Positions 1-5,160 of a stretch of 6,891 nucleotides of DNA are shown piece after piece. The notes under the pieces were generated by a model that saw only the letters and a list, made by a program, of their open reading frames with translations, searched no databases and had not been told where the DNA came from. Made by a program: the position numbers and the translations under genes. Position 1 is the stretch's first letter. Every line of letters starts with the position of its first letter. This stretch comes from Flavobacterium sp. (GTDB taxonomy: Bacteria; Bacteroidota; Bacteroidia; Flavobacteriales; Flavobacteriaceae), in contig NZ_DQDX01000064.1 in NCBI RefSeq assembly GCF_003525665.1, forward strand, positions 1-6,891, given 5' to 3'.

Positions 1-25
1 TGAACATGCCCCAAAAAGTTAGACA
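1..25 (+). repeat. Left terminal inverted repeat of the insertion sequence
   Basis: Compared with the reverse complement of 1405-1429, 17 of 25 bases match without gaps, including CCCAAAA and TTAGACA blocks. Because the repeat touches the window edge, its outer end could lie slightly further left. The alternative outer end is base 7 (TGCCCC), which would pair with a right end at 1424. Confidence 0.75.
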
Positions 26-43
26 CTATTTGGGGCATTTTTT
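7..43 (+). terminator. Terminator-like hairpin directly upstream of the OrfA start
   Basis: TGCCCCAAA at 7-15 is perfectly complementary to TTTGGGGCA at 29-37, giving a 9-bp stem with a 13-base loop, followed at once by six T residues (38-43) and then the OrfA ATG at 44. This is the shape of a rho-independent terminator reading inward. The right arm also covers the ribosome-loading region of OrfA. A transcript entering from outside the element would form it; one starting inside the loop would lack the left arm and would not. The structure is seen; the insulating role is inferred by analogy with IS10 and IS50. Confidence 0.6.
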
Positions 44-562
44 ATGGAAAGAAAAGTTAAGTATGATTACACATTTAAACTTGAATGTGTAGAGTTAGTT
101 TTAAAGAAACATTATTCTTGTGGACATGTTTCTAATTTAAAAGCAATAGATGAATCCAATATACGTAAGTGGGTTAGTTTTTATAAAGTTCGGGGCAAAA
201 TTGGATTATTACCGAGAAAAAATCAGAGTTATTCAATTGAATTTAAGTTAAAAGTAATCAAAACCATAGAAAAGGAATCACTTCCTTTAAGAGTAGCTTG
301 TTTAAGATTTAATATTCCAGATTTTGGCATTATTTCAAAATGGAAAAAAGATTTTGCTAAATTTGGTGTTGAAGGATTAAAACCAAAAAAAAGAGGTAAA
401 CCAAAATCTATGAGTGATTATAAACGTAAAAAGCGTAAATCTGACAAACCTTTAACAAGAGAAGAAGAACTATTAAAAGAGATTGAACGACTTAGATGTG
501 AGAATGCATTGCTAAAAAAGTTAGACGCCTTAATTCAAGCCAGGAGAAATCCAAAGCCATAA
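44..562 (+). CDS. IS3-family transposase OrfA (IS150 group)
   Basis: This is the DNA-binding subunit of the transposase, 172 residues, close to the usual OrfA length of the IS150 group. The protein holds two helix-turn-helix-like segments, about residues 10-50 (ending in IRKWV) and 64-107 (SIEFKLKVI to ISKWKKDF), then a very basic linker (113-135) and a C-terminal coiled coil with a heptad ladder L143, L150, L157, I164, the leucine zipper through which OrfA and OrfAB multimerise in the family. The slippery site lies inside this zipper at K158-K159. The start at 44 has no Shine-Dalgarno sequence; it follows a hairpin and T-run directly. OrfA alone generally acts as a regulator of transposition in this family. 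Its stop overlaps the OrfB ATG (TAATG). Confidence 0.93.
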   Translation: MERKVKYDYTFKLECVELVLKKHYSCGHVSNLKAIDESNIRKWVSFYKVRGKIGLLPRKNQSYSIEFKLKVIKTIEKESLPLRVACLRFNIPDFGIISKWKKDFAKFGVEGLKPKKRGKPKSMSDYKRKKRKSDKPLTREEELLKEIERLRCENALLKKLDALIQARRNPKP

Positions 563-1395
563 TGGAATTAAGGCATGAATTTGATTTAGAAGTACTTTTA
601 AATCAGACTAATATGGCACGAAGTAGCTTTTATTACCATCAAAAACAAAGTAAATTATCTGATAAATATAAGCAGATTAAAGAGTTAATTAAATCCATTT
701 ATCAAAAACATAAAGGACGTTATGGTTACAGAAGAATAACTTATGAACTCCAAAATAGAGCAATAATTATCAATCATAAAACAGTTCTTAGATTAATGAA
801 TTTATTAGGATTGAAAAGCATTATTAGAGTAAAAAAGTATAAATCATATAAAGGTGAAAATGGGAAAATAGCTCCAAATATATTAGAAAGAAAATTTAAA
901 ACGGAAGCTCCAAATCAGAAATGGGCAACCGATATAACCGAGTTTAATGTGTCAGGAAATAAATTGTATTTATCACCAATAATTGACATGTTTAATCAAG
1001 AGATAATCAGCTATGAACTAACAGAACGTCCAGTATTTAATCAAGTAGTTATGATGTTAAAAAAAGCATTTAAGAAAATACCAAACAATACAAATCTACT
1101 ACTTCATTCTGACCAAGGTTGGCAATATCAAATGAGTCATTATCAGCATTTATTAAAAGAAAAAGGTATTATTCAAAGTATGTCAAGAAAAGGAAATTGT
1201 TTAGATAATGCAATTATTGAAAATTTCTTTGGAATATTAAAGTCTGAAATGTTTTACACGCAAAAATTTAAATCAATAGAACAATTGAAAAAGGAAATTG
1301 ATAAATATATTATCTATTATAACAACGAAAGAATAAAGTCAAATTTAAACAAAATGAGCCCGATAAAATATCGAGCTCAGTATTATCAAAATTAA
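44..1395 (+). CDS. OrfAB fusion transposase made by programmed -1 frameshifting
   Basis: This is the predicted active transposase. The frame of OrfA holds A AAA AAG at 514-520, in register for a tandem -1 slip. After slipping, translation continues from base 520 in the OrfB frame, which has no stop between there and the annotated OrfB start (it reads VRRLNSSQEKSKAI before MELRHEF). The product would be 159 OrfA residues plus 291, about 450 in all, joining the helix-turn-helix and zipper part to the DDE catalytic domain. IS3, IS150 and IS911 make their transposase this way. What is seen is the heptamer, the open frame and the downstream stem-loop; actual frameshifting is inferred. Confidence 0.82.
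514..574 (+). promoter_or_regulatory. Programmed -1 frameshift cassette: slippery heptamer plus stem-loop
   Basis: The heptamer A AAA AAG spans 514-520, with zero-frame codons AAA (515-517) and AAG (518-520). After a 6-base spacer, GCCTTAATTC (527-536) is exactly complementary to GAATTAAGGC (565-574), a 10-bp stem with a 28-base loop. A stem 5-9 bases after the slippery site is the standard stimulator. The loop contains an AGGAG (542-546) and the OrfA stop/OrfB start overlap, so stem folding would also affect any independent start of OrfB at 562. Confidence 0.82.
562..1395 (+). CDS. IS3-family transposase OrfB, DDE catalytic domain
   Basis: This is the catalytic part of the transposase, 277 residues from the ATG at 562, the usual length. 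Residues 35-95 form the HTH_21-like segment with HKGRYGYRRI (50-59); the integrase core (rve) follows from about 115. The catalytic triad is complete: D124 in WATDIT, D184 in HSDQGWQY and E220 in DNAIIENFF, with 35 residues between the last two (DD35E), and K227 seven residues after the glutamate. The C-terminal YYNNERI...SPIKYR block typical of the family is present at the end. The ATG overlaps the OrfA stop by one base, which would allow coupled translation, but the main product is likely the frameshift fusion. No stop or frame break is visible, so catalytic competence is likely. Confidence 0.95.
   Translation: MELRHEFDLEVLLNQTNMARSSFYYHQKQSKLSDKYKQIKELIKSIYQKHKGRYGYRRITYELQNRAIIINHKTVLRLMNLLGLKSIIRVKKYKSYKGENGKIAPNILERKFKTEAPNQKWATDITEFNVSGNKLYLSPIIDMFNQEIISYELTERPVFNQVVMMLKKAFKKIPNNTNLLLHSDQGWQYQMSHYQHLLKEKGIIQSMSRKGNCLDNAIIENFFGILKSEMFYTQKFKSIEQLKKEIDKYIIYYNNERIKSNLNKMSPIKYRAQYYQN
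1355..1379 (+). repeat. Inverted repeat (hairpin) near the end of OrfB
   Basis: TGAGC (1355-1359) pairs with GCTCA (1375-1379) and CGATA (1361-1365) with TATCG (1369-1373), interrupted by one C-A mismatch, around a three-base AAA loop. It lies in the codons for the conserved SPIKYR block and has no T-run after it, so it is not a standard terminator. It may be chance under coding constraint. Confidence 0.35.
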
Positions 1396-1404
1396 TTATA
1401 AATT

Positions 1405-1429
1405 TGTCTAAACTTTTGGGTGCAGTCTA
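1405..1429 (-). repeat. Right terminal inverted repeat of the insertion sequence
   Basis: On the - strand this reads TAGACTGCACCC followed by AAAAGTTTAGACA. The TGCACCC block is what IS150-type ends usually carry. The inner part matches the left repeat well; the outermost bases match poorly, so the exact outer limit (1424, 1429 or 1435) is uncertain. Confidence 0.65.
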
Positions 1430-1446
1430 AGCTCAGGATTTTTTTT
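1430..1446. terminator. Possible right half of a terminator split by the insertion sequence
   Basis: The host DNA just past the element reads AGCTCAGGA followed by eight T residues, which looks like the descending arm and T-tract of a rho-independent terminator. No complementary TCCTGAGC arm is present on the visible side. Together with the nearby convergent ppiD stop this suggests that the element inserted into the hairpin and that the other arm lies left of base 1. The ppiD transcript would then run into the element antisense to the transposase. Inference only. Confidence 0.3.
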
Positions 1447-1466
1447 ATTAAGTAAGATGTAGAATA

Positions 1467-3557
1467 TTAATAAAATTCTAATCTATTATCTTCAATTTTA
1501 GCATCACTTTTCAACGCTGGAATAACTCTTCCTACACCTTGGCTAGCTGTAGCTTTTACTTTATTAATATAGTCAGTATAGTTTGCAGCTTTTGGAGCTT
1601 TTAAAACCGACTTAGCTTTAATTACATAAATACCACTATTTCCTTCAATTGGAGCAGATAATTTTCCTGCTGCAGTTCCGAACGCAGTTCCTACTACTTT
1701 TTGTTCAGCACCAACTCCGTTTAAAATTGGGTTACCAACAGTAACATCTACTGCTTGTTGAACTGTTGTACCATTTGCTTTAGCGATAGCTTCTAATGAA
1801 GAACCTGACGCTTTTGCTTTTAATTTCTCAGCTTTTTTCTCGTTTTTGATAATGCTTTCAATCATTGGTTTTGCTTCTTCAACTGTCATTAAACCTTTTT
1901 CGTTTATCTTAGTTAACTTAGCAATTACGTGACCTACGTTTACAACTTCGAAACGTTTTACATCACCAACTTTAGCTTCGCTGTAAGCCCATTTAACAAT
2001 TTGTCTTTGATTTCCAACAGATCCAAACATTTCATCCATTGGTTTAGCTTTAATTGCTGGATTAACAGTTACACCTGCAGCTTTTGCTACAACAGCAAAA
2101 TCTTTAGAAGCAGCATCCATTTCAAACTTAGTTGCTTTTGTGTAAGCATCATCCGTTGTTTTTTGTGATGGATCTACTTTTTGAGAAACCGTTGCTAAAC
2201 GAATAGCATCTTGTTTATCGGTAACATTGATAATGTGGTAACCAAATTCTGTTTCAACTAAACCAATTTTTCCAACTGGATTTGCAAAAACGTAATCATT
2301 AAAAGGTTTCACCATTTGGTTTGGACCAAAATATCCTAAATCACCACCGCTTTGAGCAGATGAATCATCAGAATTTGTTAAAGCTAACATTGCAAAACTT
2401 CCCGGATTAGCAACAGCTTGAGCATATAAATTATCGGCTTTAGCTTTAGCTTCTTCTTTAGTTCTTTTTTCTTTTTTGTTTGGTAATTGTGTTCCTTCCC
2501 AAGAAATTAAAATATGGCTTGCTTTTGCTTTTGCACCCGATTTTCTTCCCATTGATTTAGAAACTACATAATATTTACCATTAATATATGGTCCGTAAAC
2601 TTCACCTGTAGGCAAGTTGAATAAAGCTTCTGCGTGTTCTGCTGGTAAGTCTTGCTTGCTTACATAAGTTGAATCGTATGGCGTATCAGAATTAGCTGCA
2701 ATATATTCAGCAACATTTGAAGCATTTTTAAAACTTGGAACAGTATCGTTAGTTTTAGTTTCGTTGTTAAAAACAACACCACCAGCCAACAATGCATCAA
2801 TTTTAGCTTTTGCTTCAGCTTGGTCTTCTTTAGAAGGAGTATCTTCTATAACAACGTATTCAATTTCGCGAGTTCCTTCAGATTTAAATCTTTTTTCACG
2901 TTTTTTCATGTACGCAAGATAATCTTCGTCTGTAACTTTAATATCGCTATCTTTTACAGTAGAATATAAAAGTGCTACATAATCAAATGAAGTTTTATTA
3001 GATTCTAATTCGTATTTGAATTTACCTTCAGCTTCAGTTGTGTACATTCCACCTTTGATTAAAGCAGCATACATTTGGTATTTTGCATTCAATTCAGCAT
3101 CTTTTTCTCTATCCTTCATCATTTGAGCTTGCTCAGGATTAGTTTTGAAATACTCTTTGAATTTTTTCAAGTCAAATTTCCCTAATTCATTTAAGAAAGC
3201 AGGATTTTGTCCAATATTTGGATCATTTTTAAAATTTTCGATGATATGATTTTCACCAGCACGAAGACCTAATTTGTCAAATTCTGCAGTAAGAAGTGCA
3301 ATTGCAATTTCTTGTTCCCAAAGTTGATTTGCAGCTTGAGTTTGCGTCGTTCCTTGACCATTTTTCTCCATATTTGCGACTTTTATTCTAAAGTCTTCAA
3401 ATGGAACATCTTTTCCGTTAATGCTACCAACATCAGTAGATTGTCTTCCAAAAGTTCCTCCTTGAATTAAATCACCAACGACGAAAGCCAATAATGAAAA
3501 TCCGATAACTAGTAAAAGTAATCCAGAACGTTGTCTAATTTTTTGTAAAACTGCCAT
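1467..3557 (-). CDS. ppiD: PpiD-like membrane-anchored peptidylprolyl isomerase / SurA-type foldase
   Basis: This 696-residue protein should help fold exported proteins in the periplasm. An N-terminal segment (MAVLQKIRQRSG) is followed by one transmembrane helix at about 12-30, placing the rest outside the inner membrane as in PpiD. Residues 35-225 resemble the SurA_N chaperone region. The parvulin (PpiC rotamase) domain runs about 344-447, with AKASHILI at its start, GGDLGYFG at 404-411 and FGYHIINV at 438-445, so it looks intact. Segments ending near 333, 549 and 649 resemble the last strands of further degenerate parvulin domains. E. coli PpiD is about 620 residues; the longer form fits Bacteroidota. 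The ATG follows an A-rich leader without a Shine-Dalgarno sequence. It follows the CNNM gene after 107 bases. The fold call is firm; the ppiD symbol rests on architecture. Confidence 0.9.
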   Translation of the reverse strand: MAVLQKIRQRSGLLLLVIGFSLLAFVVGDLIQGGTFGRQSTDVGSINGKDVPFEDFRIKVANMEKNGQGTTQTQAANQLWEQEIAIALLTAEFDKLGLRAGENHIIENFKNDPNIGQNPAFLNELGKFDLKKFKEYFKTNPEQAQMMKDREKDAELNAKYQMYAALIKGGMYTTEAEGKFKYELESNKTSFDYVALLYSTVKDSDIKVTDEDYLAYMKKREKRFKSEGTREIEYVVIEDTPSKEDQAEAKAKIDALLAGGVVFNNETKTNDTVPSFKNASNVAEYIAANSDTPYDSTYVSKQDLPAEHAEALFNLPTGEVYGPYINGKYYVVSKSMGRKSGAKAKASHILISWEGTQLPNKKEKRTKEEAKAKADNLYAQAVANPGSFAMLALTNSDDSSAQSGGDLGYFGPNQMVKPFNDYVFANPVGKIGLVETEFGYHIINVTDKQDAIRLATVSQKVDPSQKTTDDAYTKATKFEMDAASKDFAVVAKAAGVTVNPAIKAKPMDEMFGSVGNQRQIVKWAYSEAKVGDVKRFEVVNVGHVIAKLTKINEKGLMTVEEAKPMIESIIKNEKKAEKLKAKASGSSLEAIAKANGTTVQQAVDVTVGNPILNGVGAEQKVVGTAFGTAAGKLSAPIEGNSGIYVIKAKSVLKAPKAANYTDYINKVKATASQGVGRVIPALKSDAKIEDNRLEFY

Positions 3558-3588
3558 TTTTATATATGTTAATTTTTAATTCAATTTG

Positions 3589-3596
3589 CGAAAATA
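3589..3596 (-). promoter_or_regulatory. Possible Bacteroidota -7 promoter box for ppiD
   Basis: On the - strand this reads TATTTTCG, one mismatch from the Bacteroidota -7 consensus TAnnTTTG, 31 bases before the ppiD ATG. No convincing TTG or TTTG -33 element lies at the right distance upstream, so the call is weak. Confidence 0.3.
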
Positions 3597-3612
3597 CAAT
3601 TATCTATGAAAT

Positions 3613-3636
3613 AATTATAAAAGTCTAGTTATAATT
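3613..3636. repeat. AT-rich perfect inverted repeat between the CNNM gene and ppiD
   Basis: AATTATAA (3613-3620) and TTATAATT (3629-3636) are exact reverse complements around an 8-base spacer AAGTCTAG. Lying just upstream of the possible ppiD promoter, it could be an operator-like site; there is no T-run next to it. In sequence this AT-rich, chance is a real alternative. Confidence 0.35.
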
Positions 3637-3641
3637 TCAAT

Positions 3642-3660
3642 AAAAAAGTGATTTTTTTTT
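3642..3660 (-). terminator. Weak A/T-only hairpin after the CNNM gene
   Basis: Six A residues (3642-3647) and nine T residues (3652-3660) surround GTGA. On the - strand this gives an A-tract, a TCAC loop and six T residues just after the CNNM stop. It has no G-C pairs, so it would be a leaky terminator at best, and the operon may read through into ppiD. Confidence 0.2.
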
Positions 3661-3664
3661 ATTT

Positions 3665-4924
3665 TTACTCTGTAATGGTCATTTTTACCAAATCTATTTT
3701 GTTATTTGAAGCTTCTTCAATTACAAAATGTAAGTTTTCGATGGTAATTTGTTCTCCTTTTTGAGGAATTTCTTTTGAGAAATCTACAATAAATCCGCCA
3801 AGAGTTCCATAAGAATCACTTTCGGGAATATCGAGTTTATATTCTTCATTGATATAAGCAACATCCAAGCGAGCAGAAAATAGAAATGTTTTCTCGTTTA
3901 CTTTCTGTTCAACTAATTCTTGATCATTATCGTGCTCGTCTTCAATCTCTCCAAAAAGCTCTTCTACAATATCTTCAACCGTTATAATTCCAGAAGTTCC
4001 ACCATATTCGTCAAGAATTACGGCTACACTTTTACGTTTTTTTGTTAGTAAATTTAAAACGTCTTTAATAAAAATAGTTTCTGGAACATATTCTACCGGA
4101 ATCATTATTGCTTTAATGGTTCGAGGTTTTTTAAATAATTCAAATGAATGAACGTATCCAATTATATCGTCTAATGAATTTTGATAAATTAAAATTTTGG
4201 AATAACCCGTTTGGATGAACAGTTCTCTTAATTGCGAAACAGAACTGTGAAACTCTACAGCTACCAATTCGGTTCTTGGCGTCATTATTTCTCTTGCTTT
4301 TACGCCAGAAAACTCGAGTGCATTTTGAAAAATTTGAATTTCAGAATCTACGTCTTCGTCGTTATCAACGGTACTCATTTGTTCGTTGATATAGTTTCCC
4401 AATTCAATTTTGCTAAAAAAAGAAGGCACATAATCACCTTCTGTTTTAAAGAATTTTTTCAGAATAATATCAGAAATCCAAATGATAAACGTTGAAATGT
4501 AGTTGAAAATAACAAAGAAAAAATAGCTTGGAACGGAAAAAAACTTGATCAAACTATTGGCATAAATTTGAAAAAATACTTTAGGTAAAAACTCTGATGT
4601 TAGTAAAATAACCAAAGTAGAAATAATCGATTGTATTAAAACATTGGTGATTTCAGAGAATTGGTATCCTAAGAAATTGATCCAATTCATTATTAAATCA
4701 CCCATAAAAAAACCATAAATAACTATAGCAATATTGTTTCCAACAAGCATTGTAGCTATGAATTTTGATGGTTTTTCGGTAATTTTAGTTAGAATATTGG
4801 AAAGAAAATTATCTTGTTTTTTCTCAATTTCAAGATAAATTTTATTGGAAGAAATATAGGCAATTTCCATTCCGGAGAAAAAGGCAGAAAGTAATAAACA
4901 AACAATTATCACTACAATTTCCAT
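3665..4924 (-). CDS. CNNM/CBS/CorC_HlyC-domain inner-membrane protein (hemolysin-family, CorC-like)
   Basis: The 419-residue protein has the full architecture of the bacterial CNNM/CorC family, which is linked to Mg2+/Co2+ export or resistance. The CNNM (DUF21) membrane domain spans about 1-190, with hydrophobic helices near 1-23, 54-76, 92-110 and 130-152, the SGMEIAY motif (17-23) and EFLPK (111-115) in the place of the family's conserved E-x-x-P-K motif. A CBS pair follows (about 209-327) with REIMTPRTEL at its start and the hallmark DEYGGTSGIITVEDIVEELFG at 305-325. The CorC_HlyC domain closes the protein (about 340-417). Flavobacteria also have GldE, a paralogue needed for gliding; without gliding genes alongside I do not call this GldE. 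The ATG lies 3 bases after the stop of the small upstream gene, so the two are probably co-transcribed. The name hemolysin is historical. Confidence 0.92.
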   Translation of the reverse strand: MEIVVIIVCLLLSAFFSGMEIAYISSNKIYLEIEKKQDNFLSNILTKITEKPSKFIATMLVGNNIAIVIYGFFMGDLIMNWINFLGYQFSEITNVLIQSIISTLVILLTSEFLPKVFFQIYANSLIKFFSVPSYFFFVIFNYISTFIIWISDIILKKFFKTEGDYVPSFFSKIELGNYINEQMSTVDNDEDVDSEIQIFQNALEFSGVKAREIMTPRTELVAVEFHSSVSQLRELFIQTGYSKILIYQNSLDDIIGYVHSFELFKKPRTIKAIMIPVEYVPETIFIKDVLNLLTKKRKSVAVILDEYGGTSGIITVEDIVEELFGEIEDEHDNDQELVEQKVNEKTFLFSARLDVAYINEEYKLDIPESDSYGTLGGFIVDFSKEIPQKGEQITIENLHFVIEEASNNKIDLVKMTITE

Positions 4925-4927
4925 CTA

Positions 4928-5158
4928 TTATTTATTTTGATTTTCTACAGAATCTTGATTTGCTGTAGTAGCTTGATTTCTTTTAGCTTCAAACTTTTTA
5001 GCGAAACGACTTCTAAAGAAAAAAGTAAAGAAACCCATTGCAGCTATTAACACTGAAAGCCAAGGTTTTTCTGGGTTATTCCAATTATAAATGGCGTCGC
5101 CTGTCATGACAATACCAACTAATAAATAAATATATTTTGTAAAATTTAAGTAATTCAT
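4928..5158 (-). CDS. Small two-helix membrane protein of unknown function
   Basis: This 76-residue protein has two hydrophobic helices, about 8-24 and 33-48, joined by a short polar turn (YNWNNPEKPW). A strongly basic stretch (RSRFAKKFEAKR, 49-60) and a polar Q/N-rich tail follow. By the positive-inside rule both ends should be in the cytoplasm. No enzyme motif is visible and I do not recognise a named family. It is real rather than chance: it fits between lptC (2-base gap) and the CNNM gene (3-base gap) in the same direction. From memory, a small hypothetical protein between lptC and the CNNM gene is common in Flavobacterium genomes. Co-expression suggests an envelope role, perhaps with one of its neighbours, but that is only context. 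Confidence 0.8.
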   Translation of the reverse strand: MNYLNFTKYIYLLVGIVMTGDAIYNWNNPEKPWLSVLIAAMGFFTFFFRSRFAKKFEAKRNQATTANQDSVENQNK

Positions 5159-5160
5159 AA

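Larger units (their letters stand above)
1..1429 (+). mobile_element. IS3-family insertion sequence, IS150 group, apparently complete and intact
   Basis: The element has two overlapping transposase frames in the IS3 arrangement (OrfA with helix-turn-helix and leucine zipper, OrfB with the DDE integrase fold), an A6G slippery site between them, and imperfect terminal inverted repeats of the IS150 type. The length of about 1.43 kb is normal for the group and neither frame is broken, so it could be active. The left end is placed at base 1 because TGAAC there lines up with IS150-like ends (TGTAC in IS150, from memory). The right end is less certain: 1429 gives the best ungapped match to the left repeat, but it ends in TA rather than the usual CA; 1424 (TGCA) and 1435 (CTCA) are alternatives. 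No target duplication can be checked because the left flank is outside the window. Confidence 0.9.

Noticed and set aside
1403..1429. Possible outward-facing promoter half (TTTG boxes) in the right end, which could join a -7 box in the left end at a circle junction
   Set aside because: TTTG occurs at 1403-1406 and 1415-1418, but the nearest TA-TTTG in the left end (27-32) would be about 40 bases away, too far for a Bacteroidota promoter.
1..1429. Inactive or pseudogene insertion sequence
   Set aside because: Both frames are full length, the DD(35)E triad and frameshift site are intact, and both ends are recognisable.
1461..1479. AGAAT/ATTCT inverted repeat at the ppiD stop as a terminator
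   Set aside because: Only five A/T-rich pairs with a 9-base loop, overlapping the stop codon, with no T-run in the ppiD direction.
1929..2168. Open frame on the + strand inside ppiD
   Set aside because: It lies entirely antisense within a clearly real foldase gene, has a low-complexity F/S/N-rich translation and no family resemblance.
4232..4495. Open frame on the + strand inside the CNNM gene
   Set aside because: Antisense to conserved CNNM and CBS coding sequence; its translation shows no domain or signal.
3665..4924. Calling the CNNM protein GldE (gliding motility)
   Set aside because: GldE shares the same domains, but no gliding genes are nearby and the lptC/ppiD setting fits the general CorC-like paralogue better.
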